Below are positions 41,779 to 51,985 of a stretch of 64,000 nt of DNA, one piece after another (the first letter of the stretch is position 1; each line of letters opens with the position of its first letter). Location of the stretch: NCBI RefSeq assembly GCF_018402035.1, contig NZ_JAGYJN010000005.1, positions 62,001 to 126,000 on the forward strand, read 5' to 3'. The position numbers and the translations under genes are program-made. The notes beneath the pieces were generated by a model. The model saw nothing but the letters and a program-made list of their open reading frames with translations. It was not told the origin of the DNA and made no database searches. Source of the stretch: Roseicyclus sp. (GTDB taxonomy: Bacteria; Pseudomonadota; Alphaproteobacteria; Rhodobacterales; Rhodobacteraceae).

Positions 41779-41791
41779 CCGCAAACAAAAA

Positions 41792-41818
41792 GGCCGCGCA
41801 GGATGCACCCGCGCGGCC
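41792..41818 (-). terminator. Rho-independent terminator for wrbA
   Basis: Minus strand GGCCGCGC-N11-GCGCGGCC followed by TTTTTGTTT. Confidence 0.85.
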
Positions 41819-41840
41819 CTCATGGTGCAATCAAGCAAGA

Positions 41841-42431
41841 TCAGGCAAGCTTGGCGGCCATTTCGACAAGGCGCTTGGCCTGATGGGCAATCGCGGCCTC
41901 GGCTTCGGGTGTGATTTTGCCTGCAACAGCGACCGTGCCGTAAGGGTTGCCGCCCGCGGCAAAGATCGACGGGTCGGTATAGCCCGGCGTCACGATGACC
42001 GCACCCCAATGCATGAATGTGGTGTAAAGACCGATCAAGGTCGTCTCCATCCCGCCATGCAGGTTCTGCGCCGAGGTCATGGCGCTGACCGCTTTGTTGG
42101 CCAATGCGCCCGAGAACCACTGACCACCAAGGCTGTCGATGAAAGCGCGCAGCTGGCTTGCCACCGTGCCAAAGCGGGTCGGGGCAGAGAAGAGATAGGC
42201 ATTGGCCCATTCCATATCGGCGGGGCTCGCCACGGGAATATCGGCGGATTTATCGGCCTGTGCCTTCCACGCATCTTGAGAGGCCACAACCTCGGCGGGG
42301 GCGGTTTCGGCCACGCGCAGCACGCGCACCTCGGCGCCGGCGGCGCGGGCGGCTTCGGCGGCAATCTCTGCCATGCGGTGATTGGTGCCGTAGGTCGAGT
42401 AATAGACGATGGCGAGTTTGACGTTAGACAT
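41841..42431 (-). CDS. wrbA: NAD(P)H:quinone oxidoreductase, WrbA family
   Basis: [35 protein letters not shown]... Confidence 0.93.
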   Translation of the reverse strand: MSNVKLAIVYYSTYGTNHRMAEIAAEAARAAGAEVRVLRVAETAPAEVVASQDAWKAQADKSADIPVASPADMEWANAYLFSAPTRFGTVASQLRAFIDSLGGQWFSGALANKAVSAMTSAQNLHGGMETTLIGLYTTFMHWGAVIVTPGYTDPSIFAAGGNPYGTVAVAGKITPEAEAAIAHQAKRLVEMAAKLA

Positions 42432-42553
42432 GAGAAAAGCTCCGTGAACGCGGGTGACTTGATGATATCCACATGCGCGCAGCCGCGCCTTTGCACAATT
42501 CCACGCCAATGCAATCCATCGGTGCATCGGCGCACAGCGAGAGGGCTTGTCTT

Positions 42554-43105
42554 TCACCGAAACGGCGCGCCGTGGCACCAGACGGTCAGCGAATGGCGTT
42601 CGCCCACTGTCACCGGCGTGACGCGGTGCAGCACGAAAGCGGGAAAAAGCGTCGCCACACCGCGTGCGCGGTCGGCGCTGATGATCCCCGCTCCGGGCAT
42701 CACCTCGAGATCGCCGCCGCGATAGGCATCGGGTTCGGACAGCTGCACCACGATGGTCAGCTTGCGCCGTTCGGCCAAGCGCCCCTCACCCACATCCGAA
42801 TGCCAGCCGAAATGCCCCTCGCGCTCGGCCCCGTAACGGGCCACCTGCGCGCTTTCGGCAAAATCGGTGATATCGAAATCGAAGACATCGCGATTGGCCA
42901 CGCGCACGATCTCGATGATGCGGTCCATGACCCAAGATGTCCCCTCGACATCATCGAGCCAGACCAGATCGGCGCGGCGCAGGTTATGATCGCGGGCTTG
43001 GCGCACAAGGCCCGCATCACGGCTGGGGGTGGTGGCGATGGTATCGAGAAGGCGTGCGCAATCGGCACCGGAAAAGGCGTCGCTCACGGACTGAACGGCG
43101 ATCAT
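42554..43105 (-). CDS. 2-oxoglutarate/Fe(II) dioxygenase (PKHD/prolyl 4-hydroxylase-like)
   Basis: HSDVGEG (HxD), [22 protein letters not shown]. Confidence 0.85.
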   Translation of the reverse strand: MIAVQSVSDAFSGADCARLLDTIATTPSRDAGLVRQARDHNLRRADLVWLDDVEGTSWVMDRIIEIVRVANRDVFDFDITDFAESAQVARYGAEREGHFGWHSDVGEGRLAERRKLTIVVQLSEPDAYRGGDLEVMPGAGIISADRARGVATLFPAFVLHRVTPVTVGERHSLTVWCHGAPFR

Positions 43106-43205
43106 ATCTGTCACTCCAGAAAACAGCACGCGCGCCCCGCAGATCAATGTCGGTCGCCATGCCAGATGCGCAGATGGGCCGCTTTACGGCTTGCGTCAAG
43201 CCAAG

Positions 43206-44735
43206 CTAGACGCGGTCTCCGCGTTCAAGACGGGCCAAGAACGCATCGGCGCTATCCAATGTCGCTTGCCGCTTGTCATCGGACATCTTCATCCATGTGC
43301 GATACATCTGCGCCATCCGGGGGTTGCGGCCAAAGCGGTCGCGGTGACGATGCAGGAACGCCCAATAAAGATAGTTGAAAGGACAGGCTTTCTCGCCCGT
43401 TTTCTCCCCGATCTCATAGGCGCAGTGCTTGCAGTGATCCGACATCTTGTTGATGTAATTGCCGCCCGAGACATAGGGCTTGGACCCCACGATGCCGCCA
43501 TCGGCGAATTGGCTCATCCCGATGACATTGGGGGCCTCGACCCATTCATAGGCATCGGCATAGACGGCCAGATACCATTCATGGACCTGATAGGGGTCAA
43601 TCCCTGCGAGAAGGGCGAAATTGCCCGTCACCATCAGGCGTTGGATATGGTGGGCATAGGCCTCATCCCGCGTTTGTTCGATGGCGCGCGACATGCAGCG
43701 CATGCTTGTCTCGCCCGACCAGTAAAAGCCGGGCAAGGCGCGGTCATGGCCGAGTGTGTTCATGCGGGTGTAGCCGGGGCCTTGGCGGAAATAGATGCCG
43801 CGCATGAATTCGCGCCAGCCGATGATCTGGCGGATGAACCCCTCGACGGCGTTCAGCGGCGCCTGATTGGCCCTGTGGGCCGCTTCTGCGGCCTCACAGA
43901 CCTCGCGCCAACCCAAAAGGCCCGCGTTAAGATACATCGAGATGACGGAATGATAGAGGAAGCGATTTCCATCCAGCATCGCATCCTGAAAATCGCCAAA
44001 GCGCGGTAGGGCATGGGCAATGAAATGATCGAGTGCCTTGCGCGCACCCGCCCGGTCGGTGGCAAACCAGAAGGGGGCAAGCGTGCCGAAGTTTTCGGCA
44101 AATCGGTCAGCCACCAGCGCCAGAACCTCTTCGGTCACGGCGTCGGGCTCAAACCGCAGCGGGCCGTCAAAGCCGATCTCGCCCGGCGCGGGTTTGCGGT
44201 TGTCATGGTCATAGTTCCATTTGCCGCCCGCAGGCTGATCGCCCTCCATCAAAAGGCCCGTCTTGCGGCGCATCTCGCGGTAGAACCATTCCATGCGGAG
44301 TTCTTTGCGCCCCTCGGCCCATTGGTCGAATTCGGCATGGGAACAGAGGAACCTGTCATCGGGAAACTGGTGGACCGGGATAGGGCACTCTTCCAGTGCG
44401 GCGATCAGGCGGAATTCGCCGGGTTCGGTGGCCAGAACCTCTGTCGCGCCGGTCTCCGAGGCGCGGCGGATCAATTCGCCGGGGATAGTGTGGGTATTCT
44501 CCGGATCATCAAGCCGCGTGTAGGCCACGCGCCACCCCTGCCCCTCCAGCCGGATGGCGAATTTGCGCATCGCGGCGAAAAGAAAAGCGATCTTCTTGGG
44601 GTGATGGGGGACATAGGACGCCTCGCCCATCACCTCGGCCATGACGATGATGTCGCGCGCCGGATCGCCCTCGCGCAGGGCGGACAGATCGTCGGAAAGC
44701 TGATCGCCCAAGATCAGGATCAGGCGGGCTACCAT
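43206..44735 (-). CDS. Cryptochrome/photolyase family protein, FeS-BCP / (6-4) photolyase-like
   Basis: LILGDQLSDDLSAL; GETSMRCMSRAIEQ, SDHCKHCAYEIGEKTGEKACPFNYLYW (four Cys as in the 4Fe-4S class). Confidence 0.92.
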   Translation of the reverse strand: MVARLILILGDQLSDDLSALREGDPARDIIVMAEVMGEASYVPHHPKKIAFLFAAMRKFAIRLEGQGWRVAYTRLDDPENTHTIPGELIRRASETGATEVLATEPGEFRLIAALEECPIPVHQFPDDRFLCSHAEFDQWAEGRKELRMEWFYREMRRKTGLLMEGDQPAGGKWNYDHDNRKPAPGEIGFDGPLRFEPDAVTEEVLALVADRFAENFGTLAPFWFATDRAGARKALDHFIAHALPRFGDFQDAMLDGNRFLYHSVISMYLNAGLLGWREVCEAAEAAHRANQAPLNAVEGFIRQIIGWREFMRGIYFRQGPGYTRMNTLGHDRALPGFYWSGETSMRCMSRAIEQTRDEAYAHHIQRLMVTGNFALLAGIDPYQVHEWYLAVYADAYEWVEAPNVIGMSQFADGGIVGSKPYVSGGNYINKMSDHCKHCAYEIGEKTGEKACPFNYLYWAFLHRHRDRFGRNPRMAQMYRTWMKMSDDKRQATLDSADAFLARLERGDRV

Positions 44736-45394
44736 GGCAATTCCTGCCCGGCGTAATCGTAAAACCCGCCCGTTTGCGCAGGCGTCAGCCCCGCCATCAC
44801 ATCGCACAGCGCGCGCGCAGCCTCGGCCGGGGGCATCTTGCCATGGTTTGGGTCATAGCCTTGGGTAAAGGGCGTGGCCACCGTGCCGGGATGAAGGGCC
44901 GCAATCACCGCCTCGCGGTGGGTGCGCCCAATCTCGATGGCGGCACCATGCACAATCTGGTTCAGCGCCGCCTTGGACGCGCGATAGGAATACCAGCCGC
45001 CCAAGCGGTTGTCACCGATGGAGCCCACCTTGGCCGTCAGAACACCCGTGACCGAGCGCCCCTTGCGCGGCAAAAGGCGCGGCAGATGGGTGAGGATTTG
45101 CGCGACACCGATGGTGTTGACGGCAAAGACCTGCGCCATGGCCACCGGGTCGATCTGGGCCAGTTGCTTTTCGGGCGCGCCACCCTGCGGCGCAAGGATG
45201 CCCACGGCGACAAAAACCGCATCAAACGGCCCTGCAAGCGCGCCCATCACGCGCGCCACGCTGGCCGGATCGGTTACATCCAAGCCATCGGCGGCCCGCG
45301 AAAGCCCCGTCACCACGGCGCCCCGCGCCTGCCATTCCTCGGCCACCGCGCGGCCAATGCCGCCAGAGGCCCCGATCACCAATGCTTGTTCCAT
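44729..45394 (-). CDS. Short-chain dehydrogenase/reductase (C-factor-like)
   Basis: MEQALVIGASGGIGRAVAEEW..., YSYRASKAALNQ. Confidence 0.9.
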   Translation of the reverse strand: MEQALVIGASGGIGRAVAEEWQARGAVVTGLSRAADGLDVTDPASVARVMGALAGPFDAVFVAVGILAPQGGAPEKQLAQIDPVAMAQVFAVNTIGVAQILTHLPRLLPRKGRSVTGVLTAKVGSIGDNRLGGWYSYRASKAALNQIVHGAAIEIGRTHREAVIAALHPGTVATPFTQGYDPNHGKMPPAEAARALCDVMAGLTPAQTGGFYDYAGQELPW

Positions 45395-45485
45395 GGAGGT
45401 GCAGCTATGGCGCGGGCGGGATCGGTCAATGGCACTGACCCGAAAGGGGGTTTTCAAAGCCGCAAGGATCGGTATTTTCACCCCC

Positions 45486-45572
45486 ATGATCACGCAAGCC
45501 CATATCACGACCCTTGCCGCGCCCGCCGCGCAGTTGTCGCCCCTTGGCCTGCTGCTTCTTAGCCGCCTCTGA
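45486..45572 (+). CDS. Leucine-rich leader peptide of leuA (28 aa)
   Basis: MITQAHITTLAAPAAQLSPLGLLLLSRL*; Leu-rich C-terminus upstream of leuA and overlapping the stem below. Confidence 0.82.
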   Translation: MITQAHITTLAAPAAQLSPLGLLLLSRL

Positions 45573-45601
45573 GCGTGCCATTCGGCGCGACCGCTCAGAG
45601 G
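45566..45601 (+). promoter_or_regulatory. Attenuator-like stem CCTCTGAGCG...CGCTCAGAGG overlapping leader stop codon
   Basis: 10-bp perfect stem, arms 45566-45575 and 45592-45601. Confidence 0.75.
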
Positions 45602-45660
45602 AGGGACAGCGCCGAAACCCCCAAAACAGGCAAATGCCCCAAGGCTAAGGATCACATGTT

Positions 45661-47226
45661 ATGACCACCGACAAAAACCGCGTCTTGATTTTCGACACCA
45701 CGCTGCGCGATGGCGAACAATCGCCCGGCGCCACGATGAGCCATGATGAAAAGCTGGAGATTGCCAGCCTTTTGGACGAGATGGGCGTCGATATCATCGA
45801 AGCGGGCTTTCCCATCGCCTCGGAAGGCGATTTTGCCGCTGTCTCCGAAATCGCCAAGCAGACGCGCAATGCCACGATCTGCGGTTTGGCGCGCGCGAGC
45901 TTCAAGGATATCGACCGCTGCTGGGAGGCAGTGCGCCACGCCAAATCCCCGCGCATCCATACCTTTATCGGCACCTCGCCCATGCACCGGGCCATTCCCA
46001 ACCTGACGATGGATCAGATGGCCGAGCGCATCCACGACACCGTCAGCCATGCGCGCAACCTGTGCGACAATATCCAATGGTCGCCGATGGATGCGACGCG
46101 GACCGAGTGGGATTACTTGGCCCGCGTGGTCGAGATCGCGATCAAGGCGGGTGCCAGCACGATCAACATCCCCGACACGGTGGGCTATACTGCGCCGGTG
46201 GAAAGCGCCGATCTGATCCGCCGCCTGATCGCCGAGGTGCCGGGGGCCGAGGATGTGATCTTCGCCACCCATTGCCATAACGATCTAGGCATGGCGACCG
46301 CCAATGCGCTGGCCGCTGTCGCCGGTGGCGCGCGCCAGATCGAATGCACGATCAATGGCTTGGGCGAGCGCGCGGGCAACACCGCGCTGGAAGAGGTGGT
46401 GATGGCGCTGAAAGTGCGCCATGACATCATGCCTTATACGACGGGTATCGACACGACCAAGATCATGCATATCTCGCGCCGGGTCAGCACAGTGTCGGGT
46501 TTCGCGGTGCAGCCCAACAAGGCCATCGTCGGCAAGAACGCCTTTGCGCATGAATCGGGCATCCATCAAGACGGGATGCTGAAATCAGCCGATACCTTTG
46601 AGATCATGCGCCCAGAGGATGTGGGCCTGTCGGGCACCTCGCTGCCCTTGGGCAAGCATTCGGGCCGCGCGGCGCTGCGTGCCAAGCTCAAGGAGTTGGG
46701 GTTCGACATGATCGACAACCAACTCAACGATCTGTTCGTGCGCTTCAAGGCGCTGGCCGACCGCAAGAAAGAGGTGTTCGACGACGATCTGATCGCGCTT
46801 GTGACCGATGCGGCGGCGGCAGGCACCAAGGATCATCTGGAGTTGAAATTCCTGCGCGTGATCTGCGGCACCGAAGCACCGCAATCGGCCGACATCACCT
46901 TGCGGGTGGGCGAGAAAGACGCCCAAGCCACCGCGCAAGGCGATGGGCCGGTTGATGCGGCCTTTAACGCGGTTAAGGCGCTTTATCCCAACGAGGCGGT
47001 ATTGCAGCTTTACCAAGTGAACGCGGTCACCGAAGGGATGGATGCGCAAGCCACCGTCACCGTCCGCGTCGAAGAAGGTGGGCGCATCGCCACGGGTCAA
47101 GCCGCCGATACCGATACCATCGTGGCCAGCGTCAAGGCCTATGTGAATGCGCTGAACCGGTTGATCGTGCGGCGCGAAAAGCTGGGCTCGGACCGCAAGG
47201 AAGTGTCCTACAAAGACGCGGGCTAA
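45661..47226 (+). CDS. leuA: 2-isopropylmalate synthase
   Basis: VLIFDTTLRDGEQSPGATMSHDEK; regulatory LeuA C-terminal domain. Confidence 0.96.
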   Translation: MTTDKNRVLIFDTTLRDGEQSPGATMSHDEKLEIASLLDEMGVDIIEAGFPIASEGDFAAVSEIAKQTRNATICGLARASFKDIDRCWEAVRHAKSPRIHTFIGTSPMHRAIPNLTMDQMAERIHDTVSHARNLCDNIQWSPMDATRTEWDYLARVVEIAIKAGASTINIPDTVGYTAPVESADLIRRLIAEVPGAEDVIFATHCHNDLGMATANALAAVAGGARQIECTINGLGERAGNTALEEVVMALKVRHDIMPYTTGIDTTKIMHISRRVSTVSGFAVQPNKAIVGKNAFAHESGIHQDGMLKSADTFEIMRPEDVGLSGTSLPLGKHSGRAALRAKLKELGFDMIDNQLNDLFVRFKALADRKKEVFDDDLIALVTDAAAAGTKDHLELKFLRVICGTEAPQSADITLRVGEKDAQATAQGDGPVDAAFNAVKALYPNEAVLQLYQVNAVTEGMDAQATVTVRVEEGGRIATGQAADTDTIVASVKAYVNALNRLIVRREKLGSDRKEVSYKDAG

Positions 47227-47228
47227 GG

Positions 47229-47310
47229 GAGGCGGGCGAAAAACTGCAGTTTTTCGCATGGAAAACTGGGGTTTTCCGACCCGGAAATCTCGAGATTTCC
47301 GGCCCCCCGC
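47229..47310. repeat. Palindrome array (3 units, 22-23-bp spacing) between leuA and mreB
   Basis: GCGAAAAACTGCAGTTTTTCGC (47236-47257), GGAAAACTGGGGTTTTCC (47260-47277), CCGGAAATCTCGAGATTTCCGG (47281-47302), G-rich/C-rich flanks. Confidence 0.9.
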
Positions 47311-47378
47311 CCGGCGGAAAGGCGCTTGTCCCTTTTGGATCGAGGCCTTTACGCGGCTTGCTGCCAAGGCCTATATAG

Positions 47379-48494
<1,116 letters not shown>

Positions 48495-48538
48495 GCCCCG
48501 CTGACGCCGCCTGAAGCGCGCCACACCAAAGGAGCGAG

Positions 48539-49504
48539 ATGGCACGCGAGCCCCATGATCAGGCCTATGCCCGCCCCGTCCGGCGTTTGCTTGTGACGGT
48601 GCTGATCCTTGTGCTGATCGCCTTGGTGCTCGTCTGGCGCATCGACAACCCCCGCATCGAACGTATGCGTGCGGCAATCATCGACCGCGTCGTGCCAAAT
48701 ATGGAATGGGCCATGGCGCCTGTGACGGGTTTGGCGCGCATGGCGGATGGGTTCCAAAGCTATGCCCGGCTTTACGAGCAAAACGAGGAATTGCGCCGCG
48801 AATTGCAGCAAATGCGTTCGTGGCGCGAGGCGGCGCTGCAACTGGAACAAGAAAACGCCCGCCTGCTCGATCTTAACCGCGTGCGGCTTGATCCGGAACT
48901 GACCTTTGTCACAGGGATCGTGATGGCCGATGCCGGTAGCCCGTTTCGCCGTTCCGTGTTGATCAATGTCGGTGCGCGCGATGGTATCCTCGATGGGTGG
49001 GCGACGATGGACGGTCTGGGCGTTGTCGGACGCATCTCGGGCGTGGGTGAGCGTACAAGCCGGGTGTTGCTGTTGACCGATACCAACAGCCGCATTCCCG
49101 TGACAATCCAGCCATCCGGGCAGCAAGCGCTGTTGATGGGCGATAACTCAGCCGCCCCGATGCTTGATTTCATCGAAGCCCCCGAAGATATCGCTGCCGG
49201 TGACCGGATCATCACCTCGGGCGATGACGGGATCTTTCCACCCGGTTTGCTGGTCGGACAGGTTGTCGAAACCAATGACCGCCTGCTGCGGGCGCGGCTG
49301 GCCGCCGATGTGGCGCGGCTGCGGTTCTTGCGCGTCATGCGCAGCCATCCCGGCACAAGCTTGGCCGACCCCGGCGCGCTGATCGGCCCGCCTTGGCCCC
49401 CGCCCGAGGGATTTGTGCTGCCGCCGGGCGCAGCGCCGGCGCTTCGCCCCGGCCCGCGCCCCGATGCGCCGCTTGGGCTATCGCGCGAAGGCACGTTGGA
49501 GTGA
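48539..49504 (+). CDS. mreC: Rod shape-determining protein MreC
   Basis: Single TM, coiled coil, MreC beta domain; between mreB and mreD. Confidence 0.93.
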   Translation: MAREPHDQAYARPVRRLLVTVLILVLIALVLVWRIDNPRIERMRAAIIDRVVPNMEWAMAPVTGLARMADGFQSYARLYEQNEELRRELQQMRSWREAALQLEQENARLLDLNRVRLDPELTFVTGIVMADAGSPFRRSVLINVGARDGILDGWATMDGLGVVGRISGVGERTSRVLLLTDTNSRIPVTIQPSGQQALLMGDNSAAPMLDFIEAPEDIAAGDRIITSGDDGIFPPGLLVGQVVETNDRLLRARLAADVARLRFLRVMRSHPGTSLADPGALIGPPWPPPEGFVLPPGAAPALRPGPRPDAPLGLSREGTLE

Positions 49505-49506
49505 GC

Positions 49507-50028
49507 ATGTCCAACACCACCCAACATATCTGGAGCTATCGGGCGCTGTTTTTAGCGCTTTGTGCAAGCGTCATCTGTATCAAGATGATGCCATTGTCGC
49601 TTGATCACAGCGGCGTGCCCGGCCCCGATCTGCTTTTGGCGCTGACGCTGGCGTGGCTGTTGCGCCAACCTGCGGTGGTGCCTTTGGGGGCAATTGTCTT
49701 GGTGTTCTTGCTTGCCGATGTCTTGTTCCAGCGACCGCCGGGCCTGTGGACGCTTTTGGTCATCATCACATCCGAAGCGCTTCGCCGGCGACGGCTGACG
49801 ATGACCGAGTTTCCCTTTTTGCTGGAATGGTCGGCCTTTAGCGGCGCGGTCTTTGTGATGATCTTGGCAGAGCGGGTGCTTTTGTGGGTGTTGTTCGTCG
49901 ATCCCCCACCCTTGGGGCTGTCGCTGGCTCACGCCATTGTCACCGCAGCGATCTATCCGCTGGTCGTCGGCATCTCGAAATTCCTGTTCGGTCTGCGTAA
50001 GATCGGCCCAGCCGAGGTCGAGGCATAA
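49507..50028 (+). CDS. mreD: Rod shape-determining protein MreD
   Basis: 174-codon hydrophobic protein in mre operon position. Confidence 0.88.
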   Translation: MSNTTQHIWSYRALFLALCASVICIKMMPLSLDHSGVPGPDLLLALTLAWLLRQPAVVPLGAIVLVFLLADVLFQRPPGLWTLLVIITSEALRRRRLTMTEFPFLLEWSAFSGAVFVMILAERVLLWVLFVDPPPLGLSLAHAIVTAAIYPLVVGISKFLFGLRKIGPAEVEA

Positions 50029-50032
50029 TCAG

Positions 50033-51985
50033 ATGAAGCGCACCGTCAAAGACACCGAGGACAGCACCCGCCAGATCGGGCGGCGCAGCCTGTTTGTGGG
50101 CGGCTTGTTCTTAACCATGGGTGCGGTGCTGACCGCGCGCATGCGGTATCTTCAGGTCGAGCGCGCCGATGATTTCCGCCTGTTGGCCGAAGAAAACCGG
50201 ATCAATATCCGCCTTTTGCCACCCGCGCGCGGCCTGATCTTTGATCGCGGTGGCGTGCTTTTGGCGGCGAATGAGCAAAATTACCGCGTCACCTTGGTGC
50301 GCGAGGATGCAGGCGATATCGACGCCGTCTTGGCCGAGCTTGGCCGGATCGTGACCCTCGACATGGTCGCACTAGAGCGCGCGCGCGCCGAGATTGACCG
50401 CCGCCCGCCCTTCGTGCCCGTCACCATTGCCGACCGGCTGAGTTGGGCCGAGATTAGCGCCATCGCCGTCAACGCCCCCGCCCTGCCCGGCATCACACCC
50501 GAGGTGGGGCTATCGCGCATCTATCCCATGGGGGCCGATCTGGCCCATGTGGTGGGCTATGTCGGCCCGGTGTCGGATTACTACCTTGAACAAACCGGCG
50601 ATACCGACCCGGTCTTGCAAATCCCCGATTTTCAGGTGGGCCGCTATAATGTCGAGGCCCGGATGGAGCGCGTGTTGCGCGGCCGTGCCGGCACCAAGCA
50701 GGTCGAGGTGAATGCCGGTGGGCGTGTGATGCGCGAATTGGATCGCGACCCGCCCAATTCCGGCGGCGATCTGCAACTCACCATTGATGCCGGGCTGCAA
50801 AATTATGTCGAGGCGCGCCTGTCGGGCGAAAGTGCGGGCGCGGTCGTGATGGATTGCGAAAGCGGCGAAATCCTTGCGCTGGGATCGACCCCGACCTTTG
50901 ACCCCAACCTGTTTGTGCGCGGCATTTCGACCGCCGCTTGGAATGGGCTGAACAATGACCGCTACCGCCCCTTGGCCAACAAGGCGACACAGGGGCTTTA
51001 TCCGCCCGGCTCGACCTACAAGATGATCGTGGCGCTGGCTGCGCTTGAAGCTGGCGTGATCACGCCTGACGAAACGGTGTTTTGCCCCGGCCATCTGGAT
51101 GTGGGCGACCGCCGCTTTCATTGCTGGAGCCGTGGTGGCCATGGCCGGGTCAATCTGGTCGAAAGCATCAGCCAAAGCTGCGATGTCTATTTTTACGAGT
51201 TAGCCCAGCGCGTCGGTATCGAGGCAATGTCAGCCATGGCCAAGCGCTTGGGCTGTGGGGTGCGCCATAATCTGCCCTTGTCCGGCATCGCCGAGGGGCT
51301 GGCACCCACGATGCAATGGAAGGCGCAGCAACGCGGGGCTGCATGGGTGGTCGGCGACTCGCTCAATGCCTCTATCGGGCAGGGCTTCGTGCTGTCCTCG
51401 CCCCTGCATCTGGCGGTCATGACCGCGCGCTTGGCCACAGGGCGCGATATCGTGCCGACGCTCATCCGCTCGATCGACGGGATCAATCAATTGCCCGGTC
51501 CCGCAGCAGATCTGGGCATCAACGCGGGCCATCTGCAATTGGTCCAGCGCGGCATGTGGCAGGTCAATAACGACAGGCGCGGCACCGCTTATGCCAGCCG
51601 GGTTGAGGTGGCCGATTACGCCATCGCGGGCAAAACAGGCACCAGCCAAGTGCGCAATATCACCGCCGCCGAACGGGCCTCGGGTGTGATCTCGAATGCC
51701 GATCTGCCTTGGGAACGGCGCGACCATGCGCTTTATGTGGGCTACGCGCCCTATGACAACCCACGCTACGCCTGTTCGGTCATCGTCGAACATGGTGGCG
51801 GCGGCTCGGCCGTGGCCGCGCCCATCGCGCGCGATATCTTGCTGCGCGCACAATTGGGCGAGGTGCCCCCCGCGTCGCTTTATCCCGCCAACCAACGCCC
51901 CGACATCGAACGTATGCATCGCGAATTGCCGATCTTGCGCACACCGCCCGCCCCCACGGGCCGCACGGTGCGGAGCCAAGCATGA
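50033..51985 (+). CDS. mrdA: Penicillin-binding protein 2
   Basis: PPGSTYKMIVALAAL, SQSCDVYFYEL, GKTGTSQV. Confidence 0.95.
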   Translation: MKRTVKDTEDSTRQIGRRSLFVGGLFLTMGAVLTARMRYLQVERADDFRLLAEENRINIRLLPPARGLIFDRGGVLLAANEQNYRVTLVREDAGDIDAVLAELGRIVTLDMVALERARAEIDRRPPFVPVTIADRLSWAEISAIAVNAPALPGITPEVGLSRIYPMGADLAHVVGYVGPVSDYYLEQTGDTDPVLQIPDFQVGRYNVEARMERVLRGRAGTKQVEVNAGGRVMRELDRDPPNSGGDLQLTIDAGLQNYVEARLSGESAGAVVMDCESGEILALGSTPTFDPNLFVRGISTAAWNGLNNDRYRPLANKATQGLYPPGSTYKMIVALAALEAGVITPDETVFCPGHLDVGDRRFHCWSRGGHGRVNLVESISQSCDVYFYELAQRVGIEAMSAMAKRLGCGVRHNLPLSGIAEGLAPTMQWKAQQRGAAWVVGDSLNASIGQGFVLSSPLHLAVMTARLATGRDIVPTLIRSIDGINQLPGPAADLGINAGHLQLVQRGMWQVNNDRRGTAYASRVEVADYAIAGKTGTSQVRNITAAERASGVISNADLPWERRDHALYVGYAPYDNPRYACSVIVEHGGGGSAVAAPIARDILLRAQLGEVPPASLYPANQRPDIERMHRELPILRTPPAPTGRTVRSQA

